This document shows positions 27,330-37,947 of a DNA stretch of 64,000 nt, in pieces. Origin of the DNA: JAMQPK01 sp963782595 (lineage in GTDB: Bacteria > Acidobacteriota > Vicinamibacteria > Vicinamibacterales > JAMQPK01); NCBI GenBank assembly GCA_963782595.1, contig CAWAKJ010000002.1, positions 496,001 through 560,000 on the forward strand, written 5' to 3'. Position 1 is the first letter of the stretch; each line of letters begins with the position of its first letter. The notes under the pieces were generated by a model. That model saw nothing but the letters and a program-made list of their open reading frames with translations. It did not search any database and had not been told where the DNA came from. The translations under genes and the position numbers were made by a program.

Positions 27330-28599
27330 TCATCGCGGGCACTCGGCAGTCCCATGCAATCTCTGGTGCGACCATTGCCTCTCGGAGCAGGCGAACAGGC
27401 GTACGTCCAGCGCGTGGTACGTCGAGCACTCGCAGTCGAAGACAATTCTCGACACGGTCAAGGTAGCTGCGCGGCGGGCGGTCGCAGCTGACCGTGACTG
27501 TGTAATCGCCTGGACGCAGCACGTTCTCGCGAATCTGGCAAATGGTATCCAGCGCTCCCTCTTCGATCTCCAGCTCGGTTCCGTGAGTGCTGGCCCCAAA
27601 GATGAGCCGCTGATGTGCATCGCGCACCTGAACGGCCAACTTCACTCCGGGTACGACCTTGGCCACGTCCCAGCGCAAGCGGATGGAAAACGGCTCGCCG
27701 AAACAGATCGCGTCGCAGGGCTCGCCATGTCCATTGAGGATCTCAGCTTCAGAAAGCACCATCGGTCTGTCGGGCCCCGATCGACTCTCGCCGTGATACG
27801 AAGACGCGACCTTTTCACCCTGTTCCAGATACGCCCGAACGACCGAGCTTGTGTCTCCATCAAGCCGCACTCGTCCTCCGTCGATCCAGATGCAGCGGTC
27901 GCACAGCCGCTGCACGGCTTCGAGGTTGTGGCTTACGAACAGAATTGCCCGCCCTTCGTGAGCGACATCACTCATCTTGCCGAGGCACTTCCGCTGGAAG
28001 GAGACGTCGCCGACCGCCAGCACTTCGTCAACGAGAAGAATCTCGGGTTGCAGGTGAGCAGCCACTGCGAACGCCAGACGGAGGGACATCCCGCTCGAGT
28101 AATGCTTGACTTGCGTGTCGAGAAAGCGCTCGACCTCGGCGAACGCGATAATCTGGTCGAGTTTGGCGGCAATTTCCGCCCGTTTCATGCCGAGGATCAC
28201 CCCGTTGAGAAAAATGTTTTCACGACCGGTCAGCTCGGAATGGAAGCCCGTTCCAACTTCGAGGAGCGATCCGACGCGGCCGCGGATCACCGCGCGTCCT
28301 CGAGTCGGCTCGGTAATACGCGCGAGCATTTTGAGGAGCGTCGACTTACCGGCTCCATTCCGTCCGATAACGGCAACGACCTCGCCGTACGAGACGGAAA
28401 ACGACACATCGTTGACTGCCCAGATTTGATTGCCGAGGATTTGCGCCGACTCCCCTTGAAAAACCGATCGCAGGCGGCGATATGGCGACAGTGCCAGGTC
28501 GTTAATCTGTTCCCGAAGGGTCACGCGAGCGGCGACGCGAGCGCCGAGCCGGTAACACTTGCCGAGACCCTCCGCGTGGATAGCGGCATCAGACGACAT
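27319..28599 (-). CDS. wzt: ABC transporter ATPase with C-terminal glycan-binding domain (Wzt-like)
   Basis: The start is set at ATG 28599 (426 aa), 11 bases inside the end of the permease gene. The nucleotide-binding domain (about 1-250) has GRNGAGKSTLLKML (Walker A), HYSSGMSLRLAFAVA (signature) and EILLVDEVLAVGD (Walker B) with switch His in LFVSHN. The extra 170-residue C-terminal domain (from about 260, including ICFGEPFSIRLRWD and LRPGDYTVTVS) is the beta-sandwich of Wzt proteins that recognises the finished O-polysaccharide end. This implies an exporter that reads a terminal cap on the glycan. It pairs with the permease just upstream. Confidence 0.85.
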   Translation of the reverse strand: MSSDAAIHAEGLGKCYRLGARVAARVTLREQINDLALSPYRRLRSVFQGESAQILGNQIWAVNDVSFSVSYGEVVAVIGRNGAGKSTLLKMLARITEPTRGRAVIRGRVGSLLEVGTGFHSELTGRENIFLNGVILGMKRAEIAAKLDQIIAFAEVERFLDTQVKHYSSGMSLRLAFAVAAHLQPEILLVDEVLAVGDVSFQRKCLGKMSDVAHEGRAILFVSHNLEAVQRLCDRCIWIDGGRVRLDGDTSSVVRAYLEQGEKVASSYHGESRSGPDRPMVLSEAEILNGHGEPCDAICFGEPFSIRLRWDVAKVVPGVKLAVQVRDAHQRLIFGASTHGTELEIEEGALDTICQIRENVLRPGDYTVTVSCDRPPRSYLDRVENCLRLRVLDVPRAGRTPVRLLREAMVAPEIAWDCRVPAMSDQ

Positions 28600-29440
28600 C
28601 GGCGAAGTTCCTTTCCATCCGGCGGAAGACAAGAACACCGGTTATGAGCATCAGCGAAGCAGCTACGGATGAAGCCAGAATCATGACTCCCGGCGCTGTG
28701 TCGGTGCCAAGAAGCGCCCAGCGAAAACCCTCCACCACACCGACCATGGGATTGAGGCCATAGAACAGGCGCCAGGAATCTGGGACGAGACTGGAGGAAT
28801 AGGCGATAGGCGTGGCCAGCAGCCAGAGCTGGACGAGGAAGGGAATGATGTAGCGAACATCGCGAAACTGCACGTTCAACGCGGACAACCAGAGACCGGC
28901 TCCAAGGCTCGTGATGATCGCGAGAAGAATCAGGACAGGAAGTATGAGAACGGCGCTCGAGAGTACGAAGCCGTACCAGACCATCATCGCCAGAAGCACC
29001 ACGAACGCCAGGCCGAGATCGATCACGCCGGCCAGTACGCTGGCGGTTGGCAATAGCAATCGCGGAAAGTACACCTTGCGAAGCAGATTGGCGCCGCTCA
29101 ATAGCGAGTTGGATGACTGGCTGAGTCCGGTCGCGAAGAACGTCCAAGGTACCAGTGCCGCGTACGAGAAGAGCGGGTACGGGACACCGTCTGATTGCAT
29201 GCCGGCCAGGCGCCCGAAGAACACACTGAAGACGAGCATGGTGATGAGTGGCTGGAGAATGGCCCACGCGGCGCCGAGCACCGTCTGCTTGTAACGGACC
29301 TTCACATCACGCCACACAAAGAAGTAGAGGAGCTCGCGGTACTCCATGAGCTCGCGCAGATTGATCGCTATCCATCCCACCCTGGGTTCAATCACCACGA
29401 CTGGGCAGATTGCCGCACTGCCTGCGGGTCCGTTGGGCAT
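28589..29440 (-). CDS. wzm: ABC transporter permease for polysaccharide export (Wzm-like)
   Basis: The start is ATG 29440 (283 aa), chosen because a strong AGGAGGAGGAA ribosome site lies just before it; the longer upstream frame is not protein-like. Six hydrophobic helices are visible, beginning with GAAWAILQPLITMLVFSVFF and ending with VAASLMLITGVLVF. The conserved RDVKVRYKQTVLGAAW segment is the ABC-2 permease signature for O-antigen and teichoic-acid exporters. With Wzt it flips undecaprenyl-linked glycan across the inner membrane. The gene lies 19 bases after the O-antigen ligase. Confidence 0.85.
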   Translation of the reverse strand: MPNGPAGSAAICPVVVIEPRVGWIAINLRELMEYRELLYFFVWRDVKVRYKQTVLGAAWAILQPLITMLVFSVFFGRLAGMQSDGVPYPLFSYAALVPWTFFATGLSQSSNSLLSGANLLRKVYFPRLLLPTASVLAGVIDLGLAFVVLLAMMVWYGFVLSSAVLILPVLILLAIITSLGAGLWLSALNVQFRDVRYIIPFLVQLWLLATPIAYSSSLVPDSWRLFYGLNPMVGVVEGFRWALLGTDTAPGVMILASSVAASLMLITGVLVFRRMERNFADVV

Positions 29441-29459
29441 CAGAATGTGTTCCTCCTCC

Positions 29460-30824
29460 TCAGTTTGTGACTGAATCTGGATCGCTGTGATGGACGGCGA
29501 TGACCGCGAGAGCCACAAACAGCGCAGCAACGCCAGGTACTCGTAAGCTGAAATCGACGGTTTCCTGAAGCGCCAGCAGGGCCAGTCCGACCACGGCACC
29601 AACACGGAGCCACTCGGTCACGCTGTCGCTCGACGACTCGCGGAAGCGTTGCCGCGTCTCGCGGACGAAAAATCCCACTGTCGACAGGAACGGAAGCCCG
29701 ACGAGCATGCCGCCCTCGGCTGCCAGTTGCAGATAGTCGTTGTGCGCTCCCTCGTACGGCTCATCTAGACCGGCTGTGGGGTAAAACGGCACGATGCTCT
29801 GATATGTGCTGAAACCGGCGCCAGCGACTGGAAAATCCCGGGCGATCGCGACGGCTTGGCGCCAAAGCACCAGACGGCCATGCGCCGTGAACCACGAATC
29901 AACGAGGAAGCGGCTGACAACGGGTTGCACTCTCGCGACGCTGATGCCGGTGAGGAGGAGGAGACCCATCACGCCTGCAATCACAATCCTGACTTTCGTA
30001 GCGGAATTGCGGCGCATCAGCAGTCCACCCATCGTCGCGACCGCGATCGCAAGACCCAGGATTCCTGCGCGCGACCTGGTTTGGACCAATGCGATGACCA
30101 TCGCCGTCGCAGCGCACTGCAGAAGGATGACGCGACCTGGCCGTGCGTGCCACCCCTTCTCCAGCGCGGCGCACAGGTAGCCCATGGTGAGCGGCAGCGT
30201 CATCAGCATCCATCCGGCGTAGTGGTTTCTGCTCGCGAATGGGCCGTGCGGCGAGCTGTCGGGAGGCAGGGGCCATCCGGCCGCGCGATAGAAACCGATC
30301 CACAAGTTGCTGGCCTCAGCTATCCCGACGAGGGCGACGATTGCGCCAAGGCCAACGAGGCCGCCGGCCAGTTGGCGCGCGCCGCGCGATTCCATCGTTG
30401 TGACGGAACCAACGAAGAAGAAGCCGAGCGCCACAACGAAGGCGAGGCCAAGCGCCGTCGACCTCGGATTGATCGACAGGGGAAGCGCGTCTCCAGCGGT
30501 CTGCGGAGAGACAACAAGCGTGGACGGACTGATTGCGTGGATCATGCCGACAGGCAGCGGAACCAGTTGGACACCGATAGCACAGCACAACGCCACCAGC
30601 GAGAAGGCGAGTCCGCATCTGGCCGAACCTCGCTGCTTGCATATCAGAACGCTGGCGATGCCGCTCATCATCAAGCCCGCTATCAAGGGAACGTATCCCC
30701 ACGGCCTGACTGCCCCCAGCGAGAAGACTCCCCAGGCCAGGAGAGCAATGACGGTCGAGCTCCCGATCCACGTGTGGCGGTTGCCATGTGGGCAGCACGC
30801 AGGAACGGTTACGGTCTGATCCAT
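29460..30824 (-). CDS. O-antigen ligase / polymerase family membrane protein
   Basis: A 454-aa protein with about eleven to twelve hydrophobic segments. The large periplasmic loop carries the family signature region GHGRLVLWRQAVAIARDFPVA-like (AHGRLVLWRQA) and AGFSTYQSI followed by AHNDYLQLAAEGG, the H-N-x-(Y/F)-L motif of WaaL/Wzy-C proteins (PF04932). It could ligate the exported chain to an acceptor or polymerise repeat units. In a cluster with an ABC exporter a ligase role is more usual. It lies 6 bases after the PglF-like gene and 19 bases before the permease. Confidence 0.8.
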   Translation of the reverse strand: MDQTVTVPACCPHGNRHTWIGSSTVIALLAWGVFSLGAVRPWGYVPLIAGLMMSGIASVLICKQRGSARCGLAFSLVALCCAIGVQLVPLPVGMIHAISPSTLVVSPQTAGDALPLSINPRSTALGLAFVVALGFFFVGSVTTMESRGARQLAGGLVGLGAIVALVGIAEASNLWIGFYRAAGWPLPPDSSPHGPFASRNHYAGWMLMTLPLTMGYLCAALEKGWHARPGRVILLQCAATAMVIALVQTRSRAGILGLAIAVATMGGLLMRRNSATKVRIVIAGVMGLLLLTGISVARVQPVVSRFLVDSWFTAHGRLVLWRQAVAIARDFPVAGAGFSTYQSIVPFYPTAGLDEPYEGAHNDYLQLAAEGGMLVGLPFLSTVGFFVRETRQRFRESSSDSVTEWLRVGAVVGLALLALQETVDFSLRVPGVAALFVALAVIAVHHSDPDSVTN

Positions 30825-30830
30825 CTGCGA

Positions 30831-33113
30831 TTAGCGATTCGTGTGGTCCCACAGCGGCGATCGATCGAGTCCGGAGACGTCCATTGCCATGAGCGGCGAC
30901 GAAGGTGCATGAAGGACGGACGGGAGTCCGAAGTCGAGGCGGCGAAGATCGGGAAGCTGGGTCGAGGCATCGATTCGAGGCGCCGGTGTGACAATGACGT
31001 CCAGCCACCCGCGCCATCCGCATGTGTAGCAGCGATAAGGCCGCTTGTCGGTGAAGTGTCGGTAAATGTGTTCGAATGCGCCGTTGACGCGCGAACGGTG
31101 GACGCTGCCCGAGGTACATGACGAACAGGTTGCAAGGGCCGCCACCTGCTCACGACGACCGAGGGACTCGTTCGCATGATGAACCGGAACCCGAAAAGGT
31201 GCCGGCTCGGAGGCTGGAAGTGCCGTCACCGCCTCTGCAGGGCCGAACTCGGGAACGATCGCGCGCAGCTGTACGATGACTGCCTCAGAGTCGCCTAAGA
31301 GCGCGGACCTTTCCAGGCTCCTCATGTCAGTTGCCAGAGGCGGCGCGAGAGGACCATAGCGCGGCCGCACCTGCATGACGCTCTGGACTGGCGACGGACC
31401 CACGACTTCGTCACGCCCCACCAGCTGCTCGTCGAGTTTCTCTCCAGGTCGCAGCCCGATGAACGTAATCGGCACTTCATCAGCCCGGAAACCCGAAAGA
31501 CGAATGAGGTCCCTTGCGATATCGACGAGGCGAATGGGTTCCCCCATGTCCAGCACGTAGATCGAATTGAGCTCGCCGATGGTGGCCGCATGCAGGACAA
31601 GCTGAACCGCTTCGTGAATCAGCATGAAGTAGCGACGCACATCTGGATGTGTGACGGTGAGTGGGCCGCCGCGCTTCAGCTGCTCGACAAACAGCGGCAC
31701 GACGCTTCCGTTGCTCCCAAGTACATTCCCAAAACGGACTGTGATGAATTTGGTGCGGCTGCCCGATGCCCTGCACTGGAGCATCAGCTCGGCGACTCGT
31801 TTGGTGGCGCCCATCACGCTGGCGGGGCTGACCGCCTTGTCGCTCGAGATCAGGATGAACCTTTCGACGCCACACTCTTCCGCAAGCTCGGCGGCCGTCT
31901 CCGTGCCGAGGACGTTGTTCTTCACCGCCTCACAGACGTTGAGTTCCATCAGCGGAACGTGTTTGTGAGCCGCGGCGTGAAAGACGATATCCGGCCGATG
32001 CTGCCGGAGCACCGACCTGAACCGGGACCGATCGGTGACATCCCCAATGACAGGGTAGGTACAGGTGGCGGAGCCGCTGCGAGCATTGAGATCGTTGAGC
32101 ACGCTGTAAAGACTGTTCTCGTGGCGCTCGTACAGAATCAGGGCGGACGGGCCGAGAGCGGCGATCTGACGGCACAACTCAGCACCGATGGAGCCTCCTG
32201 CGCCGGTGACGAGAATCGTCTTGCCTTCGATCAACCCCAGAAGGGGCTGGAGGCTCAGGCCGACCGGCGTGCGCCGCAGCAGATCCTCCAGCGAGAGGTC
32301 GCGAATCTGACTGGTCGAGACGTGTCCGTCCAGGATCTCGCGCAGGTGCGGCAGCGTCTTAATCGGCACCTCGAATGGCTCGAGCGCGCGAACAACTCCC
32401 CGATACGTGGACGGCTCGGCACGGGGAATCGTGACGATCACTTCATTTGGACGATGACGCTTCATGATCGACGGCAGGTCTTGACGCGTGCCAAGCACCG
32501 GGATGCCGTGAATCCGCTGGCCGACCTTCGTTCGATCGTCATCGACGAATCCGACCGGGTTGTAGTCGCTGGAAAGGCGAAGTCTCATCTCTCGTGCCAC
32601 CGCTTCGCCCGCATCCCCGGCGCCGTAAATCAGGACTCGACGCCCGCCTTTTCCAGCGACCAGGTCGCGGTGGGCACGGGCGATGAGTCGGACGCCGCCC
32701 GAGAAGCCGGTGAGGAGCAGCGCGTCAATCAGCAGGATGGATCGCGGATAGTGCGTAAGCCCGACCACTTCCTCGATGAACGCCAGAAACGCCAGCGAGC
32801 TGAGTCCGACGCTCAGAAGGATGTTGAAGAGATCCCGGACGCTCGTATAGCGCCACAGGCCCTCATAGAGTCGGAATACCACGAACAGCGTTCCGCGAGC
32901 CACCAGCAGCGTGGCCAGTGAGTCTCGCCACAAAGCGCCGTAGTTGGACGGGATGTTTCCGTCGAAACGAACGGCAAACGCAATGTAGCTCGACGCGACC
33001 GCCAACCCCATGTGGAACAGCCAGATGACCGCCCCCCGATACCGGAGCAGCCAGTTTGGGAGAACCGGTACTTCACCAGCGTGGTGGGTCTTGTCGAAAT
33101 GTGAACGAAGCAT
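30831..33113 (-). CDS. pglF: Membrane UDP-sugar 4,6-dehydratase (PglF/CapD/WbpM-like) with C-terminal zinc-ribbon extension
   Basis: The start is ATG 33113 (760 aa). Four N-terminal transmembrane helices lead into a first Rossmann domain (RRVLIYGAGDAGEAVAREM), and then the catalytic SDR domain (ILVTGAGGSIGAELCRQ, FHAAAHKHVPLMEL, LISSDKAVSPASVMGATKR with the Met/Lys pair of this subfamily, FGNVLGSNGSVVPLF). These enzymes turn UDP-GlcNAc into the UDP-4-keto-6-deoxy sugar, the first step to bacillosamine. Unusually, about 100 residues are added after the enzyme: Cys663-x2-Cys666 and Cys695-x2-Cys698 (KRPYRCYTCGWRGW) look like a zinc ribbon. It is 20 bases after the aminotransferase. Confidence 0.85.
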   Translation of the reverse strand: MLRSHFDKTHHAGEVPVLPNWLLRYRGAVIWLFHMGLAVASSYIAFAVRFDGNIPSNYGALWRDSLATLLVARGTLFVVFRLYEGLWRYTSVRDLFNILLSVGLSSLAFLAFIEEVVGLTHYPRSILLIDALLLTGFSGGVRLIARAHRDLVAGKGGRRVLIYGAGDAGEAVAREMRLRLSSDYNPVGFVDDDRTKVGQRIHGIPVLGTRQDLPSIMKRHRPNEVIVTIPRAEPSTYRGVVRALEPFEVPIKTLPHLREILDGHVSTSQIRDLSLEDLLRRTPVGLSLQPLLGLIEGKTILVTGAGGSIGAELCRQIAALGPSALILYERHENSLYSVLNDLNARSGSATCTYPVIGDVTDRSRFRSVLRQHRPDIVFHAAAHKHVPLMELNVCEAVKNNVLGTETAAELAEECGVERFILISSDKAVSPASVMGATKRVAELMLQCRASGSRTKFITVRFGNVLGSNGSVVPLFVEQLKRGGPLTVTHPDVRRYFMLIHEAVQLVLHAATIGELNSIYVLDMGEPIRLVDIARDLIRLSGFRADEVPITFIGLRPGEKLDEQLVGRDEVVGPSPVQSVMQVRPRYGPLAPPLATDMRSLERSALLGDSEAVIVQLRAIVPEFGPAEAVTALPASEPAPFRVPVHHANESLGRREQVAALATCSSCTSGSVHRSRVNGAFEHIYRHFTDKRPYRCYTCGWRGWLDVIVTPAPRIDASTQLPDLRRLDFGLPSVLHAPSSPLMAMDVSGLDRSPLWDHTNR

Positions 33114-33133
33114 AATTTGCGTTTGCGTTCGGT

Positions 33134-34303
<1,170 letters not shown>

Positions 34304-34305
34304 GG

Positions 34306-34968
34306 TTATCTGTGTTTAACGGAGAGCGCAGTCGCCTTCAACGTCAGTACGCGGGCAGGCGAGCCGACCGCCGTGACGCCCTCGGGCACATCTCTTGTGA
34401 CAACGGCGCCAGCGCCCACGACGCTCCATGCGCCGACTCGACGGCCGGGCAGGACGACTGCGCCGATGCCAATCAACGCGCCCTGACCAATCGTCACGTC
34501 ACCACCCAGCCGCGCTCCCGGCGCGATGTGCGCGTGATCGCCGATCACGTTGTGATGGTCGATGCTGCAGCCTGTATTGAGAATCACGTTGGCGCCGACC
34601 GAGGCACCAGTGTTGACGATGACCCCGGCGCAAATGACGCTGCCGTGACTGATCGAGCAGTTCGGTGACAGAACTGCGCTTGGATGTCGAGCGATGGCAA
34701 AGCGCTCGAGGGAGCGAGAGAGGCGTTCGAACAGGCGCCGCCGCGTGTGGTTGTCTCCGACGCCGACGATGACGGCGTCGTGATCGAATCTAGTGCACTC
34801 GTCAACCGAGCCCAGGACGCGCAGCTCGAACATGTCCTTGCGCCACAGCTGTTCGTTGTGATCGAGATAACCACACGGGTAGTCGTCGCCGCCGTAGCGT
34901 GAAGCCGCCATGAGGATGTCGGCCACGACCTGGCCGTGGCCGCCGGCGCCAATGATGAGGATTTGCAT
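34306..34968 (-). CDS. pglD: NeuD/PglD-family sugar O/N-acetyltransferase
   Basis: A 220-aa protein. An N-terminal Rossmann-like half (MQILIIGAGGHGQVVADIL) is followed by a left-handed beta-helix of hexapeptide repeats (VICAGVIVNTGASVGANVIL, HIAPGARLGGDVTIGQGALI, GAWSVVGAGAVV). The likely catalytic His is in NTGCSIDHHNVIG. PglD enzymes acetylate the C4 amine of the bacillosamine precursor using acetyl-CoA. There are only 2 bases to each neighbouring gene, so the context fixes the role better than the sequence alone. Confidence 0.8.
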   Translation of the reverse strand: MQILIIGAGGHGQVVADILMAASRYGGDDYPCGYLDHNEQLWRKDMFELRVLGSVDECTRFDHDAVIVGVGDNHTRRRLFERLSRSLERFAIARHPSAVLSPNCSISHGSVICAGVIVNTGASVGANVILNTGCSIDHHNVIGDHAHIAPGARLGGDVTIGQGALIGIGAVVLPGRRVGAWSVVGAGAVVTRDVPEGVTAVGSPARVLTLKATALSVKHR

Positions 34969-34970
34969 CG

Positions 34971-35585
34971 CTACGGCTCGCTTCCCAGGAATTCACTCAC
35001 AGTGGCTTCACCCGGCGCGTTTACTCCGCGTCTCTGGATGACCGAGCCCGCGGTTCGCGCGAGGATCGCGAGATCCTGGCGCAGCGAGTGATGATCTACG
35101 TACCAGACGTCCATCGCGAGTTTCTCCTCCCAGGAGAGCGCATTGCGCCCATTGACTTGGGCCAATCCCGTAATCCCCGGCCTGACCTCGTGCCTGCGTG
35201 CCTGCGTCGTCGTGTAGCGATCGAGGTACTGCATCAGCAGGGGACGCGGGCCGACCAGGCTCATGTCTCCCTTCAGCACGTTGAGCAACTGAGGGAGCTC
35301 GTCGAGGCTGGTGGTGCGCAGAATGCGCCCGGCCGGTTCGAGGCGCTCGCCATCGGTCGCGTCGCCCGGCATTCCGTCGAGCTGCCGCAGCGTCCGAAAT
35401 TTGAGAATGACGAAGGGTTTGCCGTTCAGGCCCGGACGCCGTTGACGGAACAGGATCGGGGTGCCCATCGTGCACCGGACCACCAGTGCCACGAGCATCA
35501 TTACCGGGAACAGGACAAGCAGAGCTGTCGCGGCGATCCCGATATCGAGCAGCCGCTTGCCGACACGACTGTAATGGCGGTTCAC
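34971..35585 (-). CDS. pglC: Small monotopic phosphoglycosyl transferase (PglC-like initiating sugar transferase)
   Basis: At 204 aa this is the short, single-domain form of the bacterial sugar transferase family. One re-entrant N-terminal helix (GIAATALLVLFPVMMLVALVV) precedes the core: PILFRQRRPGLNGKPF, FRTL, the catalytic DE in TTSLDELPQLLNVLKGDMS, LVGPRPLL, and RPGITGLAQVNGRN. It would transfer phospho-di-N-acetylbacillosamine from UDP to undecaprenyl phosphate at the inner face of the membrane, starting the glycan. It overlaps the next-upstream GT4 gene by 4 bases (ATGA type). Confidence 0.85.
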   Translation of the reverse strand: MNRHYSRVGKRLLDIGIAATALLVLFPVMMLVALVVRCTMGTPILFRQRRPGLNGKPFVILKFRTLRQLDGMPGDATDGERLEPAGRILRTTSLDELPQLLNVLKGDMSLVGPRPLLMQYLDRYTTTQARRHEVRPGITGLAQVNGRNALSWEEKLAMDVWYVDHHSLRQDLAILARTAGSVIQRRGVNAPGEATVSEFLGSEP

Positions 35586-36784
35586 GATTGGGTGACGTGT
35601 GCGATGGACGCGCGGAATACACCAGCAGGAGCGAGCCCCTTTTCGGACAGAAGACGAGCGTACGCCGCTTTGACGAGAGAGAAGACGCGCTCCTCGTCAA
35701 AGCTCTCGATCGCTTTCTGACGGCCCGCACGTCCCATCCTCTCCGACAGATCCTTGTTGGTGAGCAGCGCGACGATCGCGCTCGCGAGTGCCGAAGCCGT
35801 CCCCACTGGAACGAGCAGGCCGTTTCGACCGTGTTCCACGACCTCCCGGCAGCCCGGTATGTCGGTCAACACGCACGGCAATCCCATTGCCGACGCTTCC
35901 ATCGGCGCTCGCGGGAAACCCTCGCGCGACGAGGGGAGGACGAACACGTCCATGAGACCGTAGAGCCGCGGCATGTCGGTCCGGAGTCCTGTAAAGACGC
36001 AACCCTCGCTGAGCCCGTAGTCCTTTGCCAGCTCCGGTGAGATCGCATCTGGCTTGTCGGTGTCGGTTGGCCCCACGACGATCAACTGCGTGTCGGGCAG
36101 TTGTGCCCGAACCAGACGCATCGCGTTGAACAAATCCAGAATGCCCTTTTCACGCACGAGACGCCCCACAAAGCCGACCACCGGCCGAGTGGAATCGATG
36201 CCGAGCTCCTTTCGAGCAGCCTTCAGGTCGCGCGGGCTCAGCCGGGCTCGATCGAACTGGCGGATGTCGATGCCATTTCCGAGGAGAGCGATCCGATTGG
36301 GCGCGCAACGCTTCTCTCGAACCATCGCCTCCATGGCTTCACGACTCTGGCAGAGCACGAGATCGGCGCAGCCTGCGGCAAGCCGAGACATCGCGGCGAG
36401 CACCCACCGCCGGAAGCGCCCGTTGTCGGCAGGGTCGTAAATGCCGCGAAAGGTATCGACGACAACCGGGACACGCGCCAGGCGAGCCGCAAGCTGACCA
36501 AGGAGCTCGGCTTTCGGTGTGTGGCAGTGCACAATCGTGAATCGTTCCCGCCGCATGAGGCGGTAGAGCCGCCACAATGCCGCCAGGTCTGCGATGGGCG
36601 TGATCGACCTGGTCATCGTCACCGGAATATGGCGAATGCCTTGTTGCAGCAGGTCAGGTACGTGCGGTCCCGCTGCAGATACTCCGGTGATCGCATATCC
36701 CGCTTGGTTCAGGCTCTTCAGTTGATTGAGAAGCAGAAATCGGAGCGACAGGTCGACCGTTGCCACGTGGGCGACCTTGATCAC
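35582..36784 (-). CDS. Family 4 glycosyltransferase (PglA-like)
   Basis: A 400-aa GT-B enzyme. The N-terminal half holds VAHVATVDLSLRFLLLNQLK and LHCHTPKAELLGQLAARLA-like (IVHCHTPKAE). The donor half contains RPVVGFVGRLVREKGILDL and the EX7E motif REGFPRAPMEASAMGLP. Its position right before pglC matches PglA, which adds the second sugar onto lipid-linked bacillosamine in Campylobacter, but the acceptor here is only inferred. It shares 4 bases with pglC and 1 base with the preceding GT4 gene. Confidence 0.8.
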   Translation of the reverse strand: MIKVAHVATVDLSLRFLLLNQLKSLNQAGYAITGVSAAGPHVPDLLQQGIRHIPVTMTRSITPIADLAALWRLYRLMRRERFTIVHCHTPKAELLGQLAARLARVPVVVDTFRGIYDPADNGRFRRWVLAAMSRLAAGCADLVLCQSREAMEAMVREKRCAPNRIALLGNGIDIRQFDRARLSPRDLKAARKELGIDSTRPVVGFVGRLVREKGILDLFNAMRLVRAQLPDTQLIVVGPTDTDKPDAISPELAKDYGLSEGCVFTGLRTDMPRLYGLMDVFVLPSSREGFPRAPMEASAMGLPCVLTDIPGCREVVEHGRNGLLVPVGTASALASAIVALLTNKDLSERMGRAGRQKAIESFDEERVFSLVKAAYARLLSEKGLAPAGVFRASIAHVTQS

Positions 36785-37947
36785 TACGCGGCCTCCTCGA
36801 GAATTTCTTTGTACAGCGTCTCGATGGCCCTCACGCGGTGTTTGACGTGATACTCGGATTCGACTTGTGCGGCACCGGCCGCACCCATTCGCGCACGACG
36901 CTTCACGTCATTCAAGAGCTGCAGCACGCCGTAACTCAACTCGTCGATCGCGCCAACCGAAGCGAGCAGTCCAGCCCCGGCCGCGAGCACTTCAGGGATG
37001 CCGCCCACACGTGTGGAAACGACGGGCTTGCCGAGCGCCATCGCTTCGAGAAGCGCAATTGGAAGCCCCTCAAACTCAGACGTCATCAGGAACACGTCCA
37101 TGGCCGCCATGAGCCGACGGCCATCCGGGCGAAAGCCCGTCATACGGACGCGATGCGACAGCCCCAAGGCGGCTACTCGCTCGCGAATCTGGTTTTCGAG
37201 CGGACCACCGCCAACCATCAGGAACGTCACATCCGAGCGAGTTGCGGCGACGCGTGCGGCAACCTCCAGCCAGTCGGCAAGCCGTTTCTGCGAGCGAAAG
37301 ACCGCAACTGTGCCCACCACCAGATGCGTGCCGGGAATGCCCAGTTCACCTCGGACGCCGAGACCCTTCGCAGCTTCTGCCCGAACCTGCTCAACGGGCA
37401 CGCCGTTCGGCAGTGTCATGACGCGAGTACGCCCGCGGAGCCCATAGCGGCCAATCGACTCCGCAACCTCGCCGGAGACCGCCAGCACGCGGCGATTCCA
37501 CCCGTACGTTGCGGCGTTGGCCCATTGCGTCACTGAGTGATAGCGCTCCTGCAGATTGTGTTCGGTATAGACGACCGGCACTGAGGACCATCGTCCTGCG
37601 AGCCGCGCCAGAATGCCGGCGACGGGCAAGTCGGCCTGGATGACATCGAAGCGCTCACGCTGCTGCAGCGCCAGCAGGCGTCGAAACGCTCGTGGCAGCA
37701 GAGTCATCGCTGTCCACGCACTCGGGACTGTGCCGGATCCCTCGTGCGCCGCGCACCCACTGCCGAGACAATGGACGGGAATTCCGGCTCTTTCGAGTTC
37801 CGGCACCAGGAAGTGTTTCCAGGGCAGGAGATAGCCAACGTGATACTCGAACCGCTGACGATCGAGAAACGGAAGCGAGTCCACGAGGAGCCGCTCAGCG
37901 CCGCCCAACCCAAGACCCTTGATCAGAACCAGGACTTTGGACTTCAT
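36784..37947 (-). CDS. Family 4 glycosyltransferase
   Basis: The start is ATG 37947 (387 aa), inside the end of the preceding gene by 4 bases; an upstream GTG-like extension was not used. Key motifs are VLIKGLGLGGAERLLVD (N-terminal glycine loop), FDVIQADLPVAGILARLAG, the donor-domain TVAVFRSQKRLADWLEV and the EX7E motif EFEGLPIALLEAMALGKP. It belongs to the GT-B, retaining group. Sugar donor and acceptor are not known. It sits in a run of four GT4 genes that share small overlaps. Confidence 0.85.
   Translation of the reverse strand: MKSKVLVLIKGLGLGGAERLLVDSLPFLDRQRFEYHVGYLLPWKHFLVPELERAGIPVHCLGSGCAAHEGSGTVPSAWTAMTLLPRAFRRLLALQQRERFDVIQADLPVAGILARLAGRWSSVPVVYTEHNLQERYHSVTQWANAATYGWNRRVLAVSGEVAESIGRYGLRGRTRVMTLPNGVPVEQVRAEAAKGLGVRGELGIPGTHLVVGTVAVFRSQKRLADWLEVAARVAATRSDVTFLMVGGGPLENQIRERVAALGLSHRVRMTGFRPDGRRLMAAMDVFLMTSEFEGLPIALLEAMALGKPVVSTRVGGIPEVLAAGAGLLASVGAIDELSYGVLQLLNDVKRRARMGAAGAAQVESEYHVKHRVRAIETLYKEILEEAA

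Noticed and set aside
31590..32921. Plus-strand reading frame of 443 codons
   Set aside because: Antisense to the PglF-like gene with no signal of coding.
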